Source: Ypsolopha sequella
Taxonomy: Eukaryota > Arthropoda > Insecta > Lepidoptera > Ypsolophidae
Length of the DNA stretch: 64,000 nt
Reading direction: 5' to 3'
Assembly: GCA_934047225.1 (NCBI GenBank)
Contig: OW203997.1
Location: 2,838,417-2,902,416, forward strand
Shown here: positions 47,178 to 59,233 of the stretch, in pieces
Numbering within the stretch: position 1 is the first letter of the stretch
Layout of the letters: the number at the start of each line of letters is the position of its first letter
Program-made: the position numbers and the translations under genes
The notes under the pieces: generated by a model
What the model saw: the letters and a program-made list of their open reading frames with translations, nothing else
Database searches by the model: none
What the model was told of the DNA's origin: nothing

Positions 47178-49972
47178 CAGGGGTCGGCAACCGGCGGCCC
47201 GCGGGCCGCATGTGGCCCGTAGACTATCTCGGTGCGGCCCGCAAGCCTGAGGTCCGTAAGAAAAAAATACCGAAGCAAAAGGCCATATAAATTCACTAGA
47301 ATTTATACGGCCATGCTGCTGGGCCATGAGAGTATTCTTGAAAGCTCGCTCCCACGCGGGGTGATAAAAATGTACCTCTATTTCATTTCTTAAGAACTGT
47401 TTATCAAGACTGTGATGTTATGTATTGTTTCTACCGAAAATAAATATTTGCTGTACTTATTCAATTCTTGGCAATTTCTTTTGCGTTTATCCGCCGCACG
47501 TGCTGCGGCGGGCAGCTCCTTTGAGACAATAGGCGGGGCGGCAGTCTTTGATTAGACGCAGGTGTGTGGCGGCGAAAAAATTCAAAGCGACCGGTTTTAG
47601 TTAAAATCACAGCCGCGCGAGGCTCTCGCCACATTCGGTTGTGGAAATTCGCCGGAAACTCACGTCTCATCTGGTTGCTAGCTACGCGTTTCGTTTCACC
47701 TTTCTTCCCTTCGCTGATAGCTTCTCACGCACGACGTATGAGGTAAGTTGTATGCACTCGCGAGCATTTTGTTTTATTATATTTACTGCTTGTTAATGTG
47801 AACCTTCAGATTGATGGGTAAATGTTATAAGGACGGGGATAGTAGTTACATGACATGAAGTTAGTTACGAGTGTGTCATGTTTTAATTATTATTTGAATG
47901 TGGAGTTGAATTTGTAGGTGCTAACTGGAACATATAATTTTACAACGAATTTAATTTTTTTCATTATTGTTACAGAATAATTATATAAACATGGCTTCAA
48001 GAAAAAGGAAGATAGAAGAAGAAAAAAGAGTTTTTAACGAATTATGGACAGAATTATACTTTTTTATCGAGTTTAAAGGAAAACCGTTATGCTTGATTTG
48101 TCAAAAGAATATTTCTGTAGTAAAGGAATATAACCTGAAGTTACATTACGACACTGAGCACAAAGCTAAATTTGACTGTCTTGAAGGAGAAATACGGAAA
48201 AGGAAAATTTCCACTTTGAAATCGTAATTACAAAATCAACAAAACATATTTAAGGTTGTGGCAGACAACAGCGAATCGAATGTTCGGGCCAGTTACAGGG
48301 TAGCAGAGATTCTTGCAAAAAGTGGACGTCCGTTTACCGATAGTGAATTAGTAAAAGAGTGTGTCTTAGCTATCGCAGAAGAAATATGCCCAGAGCAGAA
48401 AAAAATGTTTGAAAGTCTTAGTCTCTCTGCAAGAACTTGCACCCGACGTACTGAAGACTTGGGTGCTAATTTGTGTGAACAACTCAGGGATAAGGCGCAG
48501 TCTTTCGACTGCTACTCTTTAGCGATGGATGAAAGTACGGACGTGTCGGATACAGCACAGCTACTCATATTTGTACGCGGCATTGACGAAAACTTTACTG
48601 TTTACGAAGAGCTTGTGAAAATTTGCAGTTTGAAAGGTACAACTACGGGAGAAGATTTATTTCACCATGTGGAACAAGCTCTGGATTCATTGCAATTAAG
48701 CTGGGAAAAGTTAACAAGTGTCACTACCGATGGAGGCAAGAACATGAGCGGTCAAAACAAAGGTGTTGTTGGGAGAATCATCAGCAAAGTGAAAGATTCT
48801 GGATCTACTGTGCCATTGATTTTTCACTGTATTGTCCATCAAGAGGCATTGTGCTCCAAAGATATATCCTGGAAAGAAATAATGGATACTGTAACATCCA
48901 CTGTTAATTTTATAAGAAGAAATGGGCTCACACACCGTCAGTTCCAAAAGTTTTTGGAAGATCTGGAAGCTGAACATGGTGACGTGGTTTACTACTGTGA
49001 AGTGAGGTGGCTCAGTCGAGGTGCCGTTTTGGAACGGTTTTTTGATTTGAGGAAAGAAATTGGCAACTTCATGGAGATGAAAGGAAAGCCAGTAGAAGAG
49101 CTTACTAACAAACAGTGGATTATCGATCTTGGTTTTTTGACTGATTTGACTAAGGAACTGAATCAGCTCAACAAACGCTTGCAGGGAAAAAATAAATTGA
49201 TTTGCGATATGTATACAGATGTAAAGTCATTTGAAATGAAACTGAAACTGTTTATCAAGCATATTGATGAAAAAAAGCTTGACCATTTTCCTAATTGCAA
49301 GAAAGCCGTGGAAGAAGCTGGAGATAATTTTGTGTGGCAAAATATTACAATGAGAAACGTGTTAACACAACTACAAACTGAGTTTGTAAATCGATTCACC
49401 GACTTTAAAAAGAGCTCCCTTAACATGGAAATATTCCAAAACCCTTTTGCAATTGATATTAGTGAGGTATCAAGCAATTTGCAAATGAACATAGTAGATT
49501 TGCAAAATAATAGCACACTTAAAACGGCATTTAAGGAAAGCACTGACTTGATACAGTTCTACGGAGGTTTGAGTTCTGAAAACTTCAAAGAATTGAAAAA
49601 GTTTGCTCAGCAGATAATAACTATGTTTGGTAGTACATATTTGTGTGAGCAGACTTTTTCAATTCTCAACTACCGCAAAAATAAGAATTGTTCGCGGTTA
49701 ACGGATGAACATTTAGACGCGATACTGCGCGTGTCTACTACTAAAATGAAAGCAGACGTTAAAAAACTTGCAGCAGCCTCAAAAATCTCACTAGTTCTTA
49801 CTTTTATGTTAGTATAGTAGTTCAATTAAAAAAGACATAATTGTATGAATATATATGCGTTTTATTTCAAATATTAAAAATACATGCCCGAACATATAAA
49901 TATAAGTGCGGCCCGCACTGATACTCTGGCAACATATGTGGCCCGGCTATAGCATAAGGTTGCCGACCCCTG
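47178..49972 (+). mobile_element. hAT transposon with exact 8-bp TSD
   Basis: 2795 bp with 15-bp perfect ends CAGGGGTCGGCAACC/GGTTGCCGACCCCTG. CTCTACAG flanks it at 47170-47177 and 49973-49980. It carries a 5' untranslated exon (ending 47742), an intron (47743-47975; GTAAGT...TTACAG) and a transposase frame broken by one stop. It is inserted in the plus-oriented LTR of the complex. Confidence 0.94.
47991..49817 (+). pseudogene. hAT transposase (GTF2IRD2/ZBED-like), one in-frame stop
   Basis: The ATG at 47991 opens MASRKRKIEEEKRVFNELWT. A zinc finger CX2C...H...H (CLIC ... LHYDTEH) follows, then TAA at 48225-48227. The same frame continues without further damage to 49817: catalytic region AMDESTD, TTDGGKNMSG and CEQTFSILNYRK, ending with the hAT dimerisation segment SRLTDEHLDAILRVST. 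Full length would be about 608 residues. The 519-residue downstream part could start from an internal ATG, but it would lack the DNA-binding finger. It resembles the transposases from which vertebrate GTF2IRD2 and ZBED5 derive. The sense codon lost at the stop is unknown. Confidence 0.88.
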
Positions 49973-50349
49973 CTCTACAGATATTATCGTGTTTTATACC
50001 ATATTTTTTTACTTCAGTTTTGTTATTTTTAATTCATTTAAAGTTAAATTATACAGTTTCTTTATCCAGATTTACCTCTTTTTTTGGCTGTCACCAGGCT
50101 TGCCTGGTGGCAGTCCAAATTTATGCCGAACCGACCAAATTACGTTCGTAATTATGAAGTAGCTAAAACCAATATTTAAAAAAGAAACGCTACAAAAATG
50201 ATACTCTTTGATATGAGAAAAATAACAAAAAAATCTGACAAGATATTCCAAATTTTCGAATTTGAAAATTCAGTAAAGCAATCAACGATAAAGAAAGACT
50301 AAAAATATATGAAAAAGGTTGAATACCTGTAGCGAATGCTACAATATCA

Positions 50350-50510
50350 TATTGGTTTATAGTGGCCTAAAGTTTGCTGTACACAGTTTGACAGCCAATT
50401 TGTGCCCATGATTTTTGACGTTTGTTAAATGGTTATGATGTGACCGAATTATGGGTGTTTATAGTGGAAAAAAGTAGTTTATTGTCGTCTGATGACCGTA
50501 CATACCCATA
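50350..50510. repeat. Repeat shared with 54085-54230
   Basis: TAGTGGCCTAAAGTTTGCTG and GGTTTATTGTC-type segments recur near 54090-54215 with moderate identity. Confidence 0.5.
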
Positions 50511-50850
50511 GTAAGGTCTTGTAAATAAAAAAAAAAATTGATAACTAAAATTGAACGATCAATGTGCACATTTGTATTGATTCGGTGTAATACGACTTAA
50601 CTAATTTGACAGGACTAACCTTATTTACACAATTACACAACCATCTCTAAAGATACATACAACTAAAGAAGTTTGGCCCGTACTTTACATACGTAAATGG
50701 CCCTGAAAATAAACAATCGCCTTTTTACCTGATTTCAGAGGAGGGTTGCAAATTATCGTACTTTTGCGTACGATAACACATATTGTATCGTACGTCGCGT
50801 CGAACCGGAGTTGAAATGTACGATGACTGTCGTCCGTCTGGCACCCTATA

Positions 50851-52117
50851 CCAGCCCTGGTCAACTGTCCTAGAACTAGCGGCGACAAAGCTATTAACCA
50901 ATCAGGTGGCGAGGGCAGGCCAGAATGTTCCCACTTTTGTACATTTCACAATTTTATGGTAACACTCAACTAACCTGATAAAAATATTTTAGTTTAGATC
51001 ATTTTTGTTTAATAAAGTCATTTTAAGAATAGTATTTTATGTCAATTAAAATATACTATATAATATTATAACATATTATGTGAACTATTTTTGTGTCTTT
51101 TGGCTCCGAAGGAGTGGTTTCCAGCGCTGTTAAAAACAAAAAAAAAAAGAAATGTCATACGAAGAAAAGACGTCATTTTTTACAAACAGCTTTTTATTTT
51201 GAAATTGAGTTCTTTATTGTTTTCACAACAAATAATCAAGATGAAGGAGGAAAAAGAAAGTGTTCAAAGTACGGGCGTACACTGGACACCGATCCCGGCT
51301 TGAAATTGTACTGATTTCCTTGTCCAGGTACAAAGAATACGAATACGGTTGCAGAAATTTTTGGAAAATACTTTATTTTCTTGGAATTTGGTTCAAATCG
51401 ATCTTCCTGGCTTCACTAGCTTGTAATGCACTCTAAATAATATGTTTGATGTGATTCTTTTTAAAATTGTATCAGCCTGCGTTGGCTTAAGGGTGCTACA
51501 CCAAAAATTTGTTAAATCCATGATTAATGTCTCCAGTTTACCACGATATTTGTCAGAATAACCTGTCTTCACACAATTTGAAAAGCGTAATTTTTAAAAA
51601 CTGTAAAATTTAACTTAATAATAAACATGGAGTGTAAATTAAAGCTTTTCAATGTAAGTTTCTAAGAAACTCGGTTTATTATATTTTATGATCGCTTTTA
51701 AAAATAATCTTTGTTAAAGATATGAAATTGTACCTTTAGTAAAAGTTCCCAACGATCATAAAATATAATAGATTAAGTAATGATCCCTGTTCAAACAAGC
51801 AATATTTGAATTCCGCTCATAAATACATGTATATGTAAACCTATATTATATATATATATATGGATAACTATGAAGGTTTATAATGGGCATTCCATAGATG
51901 GCGCTAGCAGTAAAGAAATATTGTCGCTTTTTTTTTTTCTACTGAGTTTTCATTCTTCTCCTGGTAAAAGTGTTCCGTGCCATAGACATAGGATACCATA
52001 GACTGCGGCCTAGCGTGTCACCGAAAGGGACAGAAGACACAAGTACATAAATAATTAGGGTTGCCCTCTCTTATGCAATTTTACCCCGGGTTTCGTAATA
52101 GTTATATTCATGAGACA
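50851..52117. other. Intergenic sequence, nothing firmly recognised
   Basis: A plus-strand frame at 51093-51314 is lysine-rich and does not look like a conserved protein. An AT dinucleotide run lies near 51850. Confidence 0.4.
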
Positions 52118-52196
52118 ACCCGTATAGTGTAATGGGGACTGCCTTCAGTGGCGAGGCAAGGCCGAGGGTTTCAGTTTCAATTCTCGTTCGGTCATA
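52118..52196 (+). mobile_element. tRNA-derived SINE head
   Basis: CCGTATAGTGTAATGGGG resembles an A box and GTTTCAATTCTCG a B box, spaced as in a tRNA, followed by unrelated AT-rich sequence. Confidence 0.45.
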
Positions 52197-52397
52197 TATT
52201 TGAACGATGCATATATCAGTTCTGTGTTGGGTATTCTAGAGAAGTTTTAGTGATTTTTAACAAACTAATTTCAGATTTCGTGTTACGTAATAAATATTAA
52301 GGTATACTTGTAAAAGTCAAACAGTGAATGGAAAGATAAAGGTAATAAATAAAATCATAGCTCAAACATTTACAAAATATTTTTATTTAATACATAG

Positions 52398-52564
52398 TAA
52401 AGCCGATTCTGAAGGCTTTAATTTTTGTTATAGTGCCGTCAAAACCTAAAATTTTCCGAAGTAATTTAACTCCTTTTTCTAAAACCTGAGGACTATTTTG
52501 CAATGAAGAAAATTTAGTTTTGACAGCACTAAAACTAAAATTAAAGCCTTCAGAATCGGCTTTA
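52398..52564. mobile_element. 167-bp MITE with about 48-bp inverted repeats
   Basis: TAAAGCCGATTCTGAAGGCT at the left, exact inverse at the right; TA is probably the target site. Partial relatives at 20718-20800 and 23580-23640. Confidence 0.85.
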
Positions 52565-52649
52565 ATAAGTACCTACTTACCTTAAAAAACAATGCAATAA
52601 AATGTTATTTCCTAATGAACCTTAAAATCTAAAATATTTTTTTAACAGA

Positions 52650-53066
52650 TTATACGCCATTTTAGGACGTGGTTTTAATTATTTTGGGAAAAATAAAAAT
52701 TATTTTTTTATGTATTCTGAAAGAATTGTCGGCTATGACGTCACTTGAGAATTTAAGGCATTATACCGACTGCGATGTGTGATTGCTTATAAAAAAAAGT
52801 GGTCTGTCTCTGTCTGCCTTCTCATCTGTCAAATTAGTTGGAAACAGATTATTATAAATTTATCTTGATAGCAAAGGACACATTTCTAAACAGCTATGTC
52901 TCATGTGACGTCCCACGAAGGCAAATTGAAGTTGCAGCTTTTTCGTAAAAATATTCATCATCATGAAGTTTTGTAGATCACAAGTTCTTAAATAGGGCTT
53001 ATAAAACCAAAATCTTGAAATAGTTTTCGAATTAACACACCTTAACATAATTTAATCTGTGCAAAT
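52650..53066 (-). repeat. 420-bp interspersed repeat, intergenic copy
   Basis: Same family as 25370-25785 and 32474-32670, ending ACATAATTTAATCTGTGCAA. Confidence 0.75.
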
Positions 53067-54580
53067 TAGAGAAAGAAAATGTGATGACTGAGTATGGAAA
53101 ACGAAATTTACTATACGGTGGAGTGCAACTTTATAACAACTCTTTTTAGGTACCCAGCCAGTTCTTCCATTAGCTGCAATGCATAAATTGAGTAACTCTG
53201 GTTTGTCGGGAAATCTGTGAGCAGATCCAATATCAACTTTATTTATTTCATTTGCGTACTATTTCCCCTCATATGGGGTACTATTCGCGGAAAAAAAATG
53301 GCAACACTAAAGTTTCGAGGTTATATAAAATCATCAACTAAAAATGCATAAAAGAGCACTTATTTTATCTTGAAACACGTTTAGATGTTTTATTTAAACC
53401 GGTAAGGAACCACAGAATGTGAAAAATCGGATCTAATAACTCAATTAACAAAAAATTTCAATTAATTACAAGTGAAAGGACAATCCGTCAATTTTCGTCT
53501 CGCTATCGCTTTTATAGCCCAAAACACTGCACCGCACCATTTTGCAGGTCTGGCCACATCAATTTGAAACAAATATTTTATATATTTCGAGTTAAACACA
53601 CAAAATTCAACTCGTTTTACCAGCAACCTCCTTCGAACGCGTAATAAACGTCAAACTTTGTTTAGCACATGATGTGCTGACATTGAAAAAGCTGGCACGC
53701 GATAAGGGACAAAAAATGTCAAGCTCTGTCTCTTTTTTTCACAGGAAATTAGCTATTTTCTATCTTTATTTGTGCGAGTGGAAAGGAAGACGTCCAGCAT
53801 TCTATAGTATTCTCTTTCTACGGTTCCGTGCCCTATACTGACATGACAGACATCAGGGAGCCAGGTGACAGTTTTTTAGGTTCCGTTTCAAAACGAGGCA
53901 TTTCACTCGCAGTGCGTTCCAAGTCACAACATACGGTTCGGTTATAAAAATAAACAGATTCACTACGCTCAGCTATCGTTGGTAAGTCGGCTACGTAAAC
54001 AAACTGAAAAAACCCATACGAACATCGTGATCGACCATTGAAGTGTCAAGTTACCACCAACCTCTATAGTCTATACCGTGGTGCTTCATAATGGCCTAAA
54101 GTTAGCTGCACAATCACGTTTGATAGCCAATTTTTCCCAACTAATTTTGACGATTGTTGAGGTTCATGACCGAATCGTGATTGTTTTTGGTGGAAAATAG
54201 TGGTTTATTGTCATCTCATGACCTTACCCATGATCGATTATATCGCGTCTATCGTCATTCCGACTCATTGTGAGCCCAATAACGATAGCTCTTCAACGGC
54301 CCCTAATGCTTGGATTTTTTGCAAGCCCAGTATCTGGCCCAGCGTGTACAAGGGCCAATACTAAATACAATGGTGTTTTATATTAATTTCAGGTTCCACA
54401 ATCTTAAATTTAAGAACTTTCATACCAAGATAGACTTGGTACACACAGATATATTTGTGTAGGTAGGTTTAGTACCAAGATAGACTTGATACACATACAA
54501 ATATTTGAAAGAATATAGATACATCACTAGTTAATAAAAAAAATAGTTTTGTTTATGGTTTTCTGATCTGTCATTCGCGC
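53067..54580. other. Upstream of the Popeye gene, nothing recognised except short repeats
   Basis: 54085-54230 repeats 50350-50510. TACCAAGATAGACTTG occurs twice near 54425 and 54475. No gene seen. Confidence 0.4.
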
Positions 54581-54958
54581 GGCTGCTGCCTGCCTCTGCT
54601 CTGTCAGTTTAGCTTCGGTCGATTGTTTGCTTTCTTATTTCTACAATTTTATTTTAGACTAAAAAAATTGTTTCTTTCATTGTATTCTGTAAAATTATTT
54701 CTTTTCATTAGTTAAAAATTATTTTTACAGTTCCTAGAGCTTTACATTATGTTATGAAGTGCCGCGGCTTACGGATCGTTATTTTACTTGAAATTTAAGA
54801 TCGTTATCGCGTAAATAAATTTAAAATTCCCGAAAAACCTGCAAACAGTTAAGCTTCGCGATTAGAATAATAAAAAAGTGCTGAATTCGAAATTCAAATG
54901 CCAAAACTTACTGCGTTATCGATGAGTAAAACTCGCGGTGATCGGTCGCGGTGGGACT
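54581..54958 (+). promoter_or_regulatory. Presumed promoter and 5' untranslated region of the Popeye gene
   Basis: A locally GC-richer block near 54580-54620 contains CTGTCAGTTTAG, which includes an arthropod-type TCAGT initiator. An in-frame TGA at 54923 shows that translation starts after it. Inference only. Confidence 0.3.
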
Positions 54959-55453
54959 ATGTTGTTTTTCAGTGCCTTAGCGTTCGGGATGATCGGTGGA
55001 CTGCAGAATGTGACGACGGAGGAAGCGGGCGTCGATAACGCCGTCGCGGCGTCAGTGCTGCCGCCGAGCTCGGAGATGCATCTGTTGGAGACAACCAAGT
55101 CGGGTTTGCCGCCGATAGATCCAGTCAACGTGACGCTGCACGAGCGAGCGTCCATGTGGGACCTGTACTTGAACCACTGCCCGCAGTGGCGACCGATCAA
55201 CCATATATTCTTTCAAGCAGCCAACGTATGCTTCCTCCTTTCGTTCCTCGCACCGCACACGCCATGCGGACTCATATGGCTGCGAGTGGCCTTAATTATT
55301 GGATGTGCATTCTCCGCAGTGTGGGCCTGGAGTATAGAGTGTTATTGGGACGCAGTGCTGTGGAATGGTGCGTTTGTGCTGATAAACTTTGTGTATTTTA
55401 CCGTGCACTTCTACTTGTTACGCCCAATCAAGTTTCATAAGGATATTGAAGAG
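54959..55453 (+). CDS. POPDC: Popeye domain-containing (POPDC/BVES family) protein, first coding exon
   Basis: 165 codons from the ATG at 54959 to the donor GTAAGT (55454), phase 0. Popeye proteins are plasma-membrane cAMP-binding proteins that regulate channels and trafficking. Seen here: a hydrophobic N-terminus (MLFFSALAFGMIGG), two N-glycosylation sequons (NVTT, NVTL), then the Popeye start HCPQWRPINHIFFQAANVCF, and membrane segments around LLSFLAPHT, WLRVALIIGCAFSAVWAW and WNGAFVLINFVYFTVHFYLL, ending RPIKFHKDIEE. This matches the topology of an extracellular N-terminus and three membrane segments. The cytosolic cAMP-binding Popeye domain must come from exons beyond 64000, since none appear in the 8.5 kb that follow. 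Confidence 0.85.
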
Positions 55454-55671
55454 GTAAGTTTTTGTTTATTTTGTTTTTTGTATTGCATTTTCTAGGAAAT
55501 GTCTAAGAGCTAAAATATACTGGAACTTCTTGAAAATAAAAGAAAAATCCGGGAAAACAGTTACGAAAAAAAAAAACATTTCGATTTGTTTATTTGCCTT
55601 GAACTTGATAACTGAATAAATATAAAATTTATACTTGCAATTGTCGGCACTTGGTGAAACTTGAAACACAT

Positions 55672-55881
55672 CTTGAATTAAAACACTTGTACTTGTAGTT
55701 TCACTTTATTTGTGTTAACTCCCAACCGGTTTTGGATTTTATTCCATTTTCAAGGGAAGATCTTAATTAAAATATTTTACATGACTCCAGGCACTAGCTC
55801 TGAGCAACGTAAACATTCCGAAACCGGTTATGAGTTAACACAAATAAAGTGAAACTACAAGTACAAGTGTTTTAATTCAAG
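55672..55881. mobile_element. 210-bp foldback MITE in the Popeye intron
   Basis: CTTGAATTAAAACACTTGTA at the left, inverse at the right, arms about 60 bp, with AACCGGTTT at the arm tips. Related to 26287-26525. Confidence 0.8.
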
Positions 55882-56904
55882 ATGAATAAATATAAGTTGC
55901 CTTAACTTTTTTAAACAAATGCAACATTAGCCTGGACTGGCTAATACTTAGAATTATCTAATCAGGATGGCTTGTTTTGTCCTAGGGTAAGAATGATAAA
56001 AACTACAATCTTTCCTTATTTCAAGTTTTTATAACTAAATAATAGGTCTGAAATTTTTTTACAAATTCATGAATTCATAATTCCTGTAATTCAATAGCTA
56101 TTTCAATGATTTGTTTTTTTTTGAAAGTTGATTTCAATGTTTTGTATCTACGTATAAAATTTTGTTTTTATTTACAGTTTGATTACACAAATTAAATCTT
56201 TAAAAACAGTTTGTCCTAAATGCCAGCCATTTCCATGATAATAATTTTTACAGCTGACACTTTTCAAAAATTAAATTAATGTTGCTGTTAGCTTAATGTT
56301 GTCTCATTCATACACAAAAGAAATTAAATCATTTGGATTTGTTATTTCTAAAAAAAATGCAAAAATGTTAGTACTGAAAATTAGGTTTCCTTCAAATTCT
56401 CGATAGAAAACGGTAATTTCATATGTAAAGACCTAATATATATAGAACTTTTTATAGAAAAGATAAATTTCAAGTCCCCTAGACTTTTTTTCTAAAAGCA
56501 TGCAGCCTTGTAGGCTTTTAGAATCAGGTAAAGGACCTGGGGCCTTATTGTCTTACTTCAACATCTATTATGATTGCTTTTGTATGTGTGAATGGCTATT
56601 ATATGTGTCACATCTTCAAAAGTGACAGCAATAGATGATGTAGTTAGACAAGACCCCTGCTCCTTGTCTGCCAGTTTGGTCATAGTGTCAATAAGGGGGC
56701 ATGGTTTTGGGTTTTCTTTTTCAGATAACTATAGAACCTATATCTACAACTTTGAGAATTTTTAGTTTCACCAACTCTCATACCAGGTTGGAATAGATGT
56801 TACTACCCAGCTGCAAGTTTCATCACAATCTGTTGAGTTGTTGCATTTGGAAATTGGATTAAGTCATTATTTTCAGACGTAAATAAAAAAAAAACATTGT
56901 AATC
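55882..56904. other. Popeye intron 1, nothing recognised
   Basis: AT-rich intron sequence. Confidence 0.4.
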
Positions 56905-57606
56905 TTTTTATAAAGAGAGCAAGTACTGACACCAATTTTTATAAAGAAAGCAATTAGTGACAACAATTTTTTATAAATAGAGCAATTAGTGACAACAATT
57001 TTTTATAAAGAGAGCAAGTGATGACAACAACTTTTTATAAAGAGAGCAAGTAGTAACAAATTTTTTTTATAAATAGAGCAATTAGTGACAACAATTTTTT
57101 ATAAAGAGAGCAAGTAGTGACACCAATTTTTATAAAGAAAGCAATTAGTGACAACAACTTTTTATAAAGAGAGCAAGTAGTGACAACAATTTTTTATAAA
57201 TAGAGCAATTAGTGACAATTTTTTCTTATAAAGAGTGCAAGTGGTGACAACAACTTTTTATAAAGGGAGCAAGTAGTCACACCAATTTTTATAAAGAAAG
57301 CAATTAGTGACAACAACTTTTTATAAAGAGAGCAAGTAGTCACACCAATTTTTTATAAATAGAGCAATTAGTGACAACAATTTTTTATAAAGAGAGCAAG
57401 TGGTGACAACAACTTTTTATAAAGAGAGCACGTAGTAACACCAATTTTTTATAAATAGAGCAATTAGTGACAACAGTTTTTTATAAAGAGAGCAATTAGT
57501 GACAATTTTTTTTTATAAATAGAGCAATTAGTGAGAACAATTTTTTATAAAGAGAGCAAGTGGTGACAACAAATTTTTTATAAAGAGAGCAAGTAGTGAC
57601 ACCTTT
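56905..57606. repeat. Minisatellite of about 22 units (about 32 bp each)
   Basis: Unit core TTTTTATAAAGAGAGCAAGT followed by AGTGACAACAA. A second unit type has AAATAGAGCAATTAGTGACA, and the two types are interspersed, often alternating. Lies in Popeye intron 1. Confidence 0.95.
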
Positions 57607-58164
57607 TTTTTCGTGTAATTTTGAAATTTATTGTTATAATTATCACCTGATTGCTATTATACTGAATACTATATTTCATCATTATCTCTACCTACATCAA
57701 TCTACATAATATTAAACCTCTTTAAAATTCAGCTACTTATAAAATGATAATGTTTCATACAACTCTACATTTACCACAAAAATATCTGCAGTCACAAGCT
57801 AACTTTAACACAGCTTGTTCAGAATCATAACCAGTTTCAAACTTTAGCAAGAGCATACAAAATTGAGATGCACCCTGTGTCTTAAATTGCTTCACTGTTA
57901 TGTCACAAGAACACAATATGGAAATTGGGCACAGATTGCCTGAGAGTGGTTAAGGGGAAGCATGCTACTGAATAATATCAAAATAAATATGCAGACACTT
58001 CATATTGCTTTGCATAATCTTCTGTTATATCAACAATACGGCACCTATCACTACGAAATAAATGTATGGTAAAGCTGAGAACTAATGGTATGTACATAAT
58101 GTGGTGAATACTCGATTACATTCAATTTTCTTGATAGAAAAAAACTGCAATGTTATCTCTAGAC
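57607..58164. other. Popeye intron, nothing recognised
   Basis: No element ends or coding stretches seen. Confidence 0.4.
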
Positions 58165-59020
58165 CAGGGGTCTCCAAACTACGGCCCGCGGGCCAAGACC
58201 TGCCCCTGAGCACCACCAATCCGGCCCGCGGTCGCTGGCGAGACATGACCGGTTTCTATTCCGCTACAGTTTATTTAAAATTCACAAACATATAATATTA
58301 ATGTGACGCTATTTATAATACGATCAAAATTCACATCCCGTATTGTTAGGTTTTGTTTCTTTTAATGAATAGCTTGTGTTTTTTTTAAAAGAATTATTGT
58401 TAAAATTAGCTAATTTGAAGAATTATTGTACAAACGTTTCATTGATATTATTTGAGATTGGCAACACTTGATGCGCCGGCGCAGTGGGTCGCTCAACGAT
58501 TGGACCACGACACTGATATCACCTCATGTCGTGGGCCAATCGGAGAGCTGGATATTCCCGCTTGATCTGGAGGGGTCTTGGCCAGGAACTGAAAAATGGA
58601 GGGATTCGACTTTTAGTGATAGCGAGCTCAACTCTGTATAACTTCAAGAATAAATGAGTAAAATTATACTTGGTAGTTTTGAATTTTAGCGTTGTAGATA
58701 CAAGCGTTTTTTATATTATCATGCTTATTTATCTAAAAGTGGCGTTATTATAAGAATGTTATTTACAATCGTATTTCAAGGTCTGCGCTGTGGCTAACTC
58801 CGCGTAGCAATGGCCTAAGTACCAACTGAAATTGCGAATGGAGCGGAGTACTCTTCTGCGCCCTGCACAATACATATCCCACTGACCGGCTAGTCCCAAT
58901 ACGAAAATTTGCGCGTCAAAACTACAGTATTATGGAATCATGAGCTATTATAGTCTTGGCCCTCGGGGCTTAGTGGAGAAACCAGTGTGGCCCTCAGGCA
59001 AAAAAGTTTGGAGACCCCTG
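58165..59020. mobile_element. 856-bp non-autonomous hAT element
   Basis: CAGGGGTCTCCAAACT at the left and AGTTTGGAGACCCCTG at the right. Flanks CTCTAGAC (58157-58164) and GTCTAGAC (59021-59028), 7 of 8 bases alike. Contains CGGCCCGCGG like the autonomous hAT at 47178, but the ends differ after CAGGGGTC. Confidence 0.85.
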
Positions 59021-59233
59021 GTCTAGACCATAAATAAATTGCTATTATTCAAATAATGTGTTAAATTAGATCATTAAACTTTTCATATAATACTCGTAAT
59101 TAGAGAATGGATAATCAGTATATTTACCTGAGGTTCAGTTGTTTGCTAACATGGAATGCACTTTTGTATTGAAGAAACACCTACCTCGATTCCCGGTTGA
59201 CAAATTTAGTATTATGTAGAGTAGGTACTTATA

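Larger units (their letters stand above)
44846..50343. mobile_element. Palindromic LTR-retroelement complex with nested hAT
   Basis: A unit starting TGTAGCG and ending GAATGCTACA, flanked by ATAT (44842-44845, 50344-50347). It contains a long LTR-like sequence in minus orientation (44846 to about 45951), a short plus-oriented LTR 3' part (about 45952-46183), a primer-binding site, the long LTR-like sequence in plus orientation (46208-50194, split by the hAT) and a minus-oriented stub (about 50200-50343). No gag or pol frame is present. The two long arms are about 90 percent alike by eye. Confidence 0.7.
44642..50849. mobile_element. Possible older element split by the LTR complex
   Basis: TAGGGATGCCAGACG at 44642 and CGTCTGGCACCCTA at about 50834-50849 are inverted, with further inverted matches inside (ATCGTAC). 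This suggests a MITE of roughly 700 bp before the LTR complex was inserted at 44846. Confidence 0.4.

Noticed and set aside
49163..49543. 126-codon minus-strand frame
   Set aside because: Antisense shadow of the hAT transposase.
54938..54958. Earlier start (GTG) for the Popeye protein
   Set aside because: Not an ATG; the first in-frame ATG after the TGA at 54923 is at 54959.
56905..57606. CRISPR-like spacing of repeats
   Set aside because: The units are contiguous without unique spacers and the genome is animal; it is a minisatellite.
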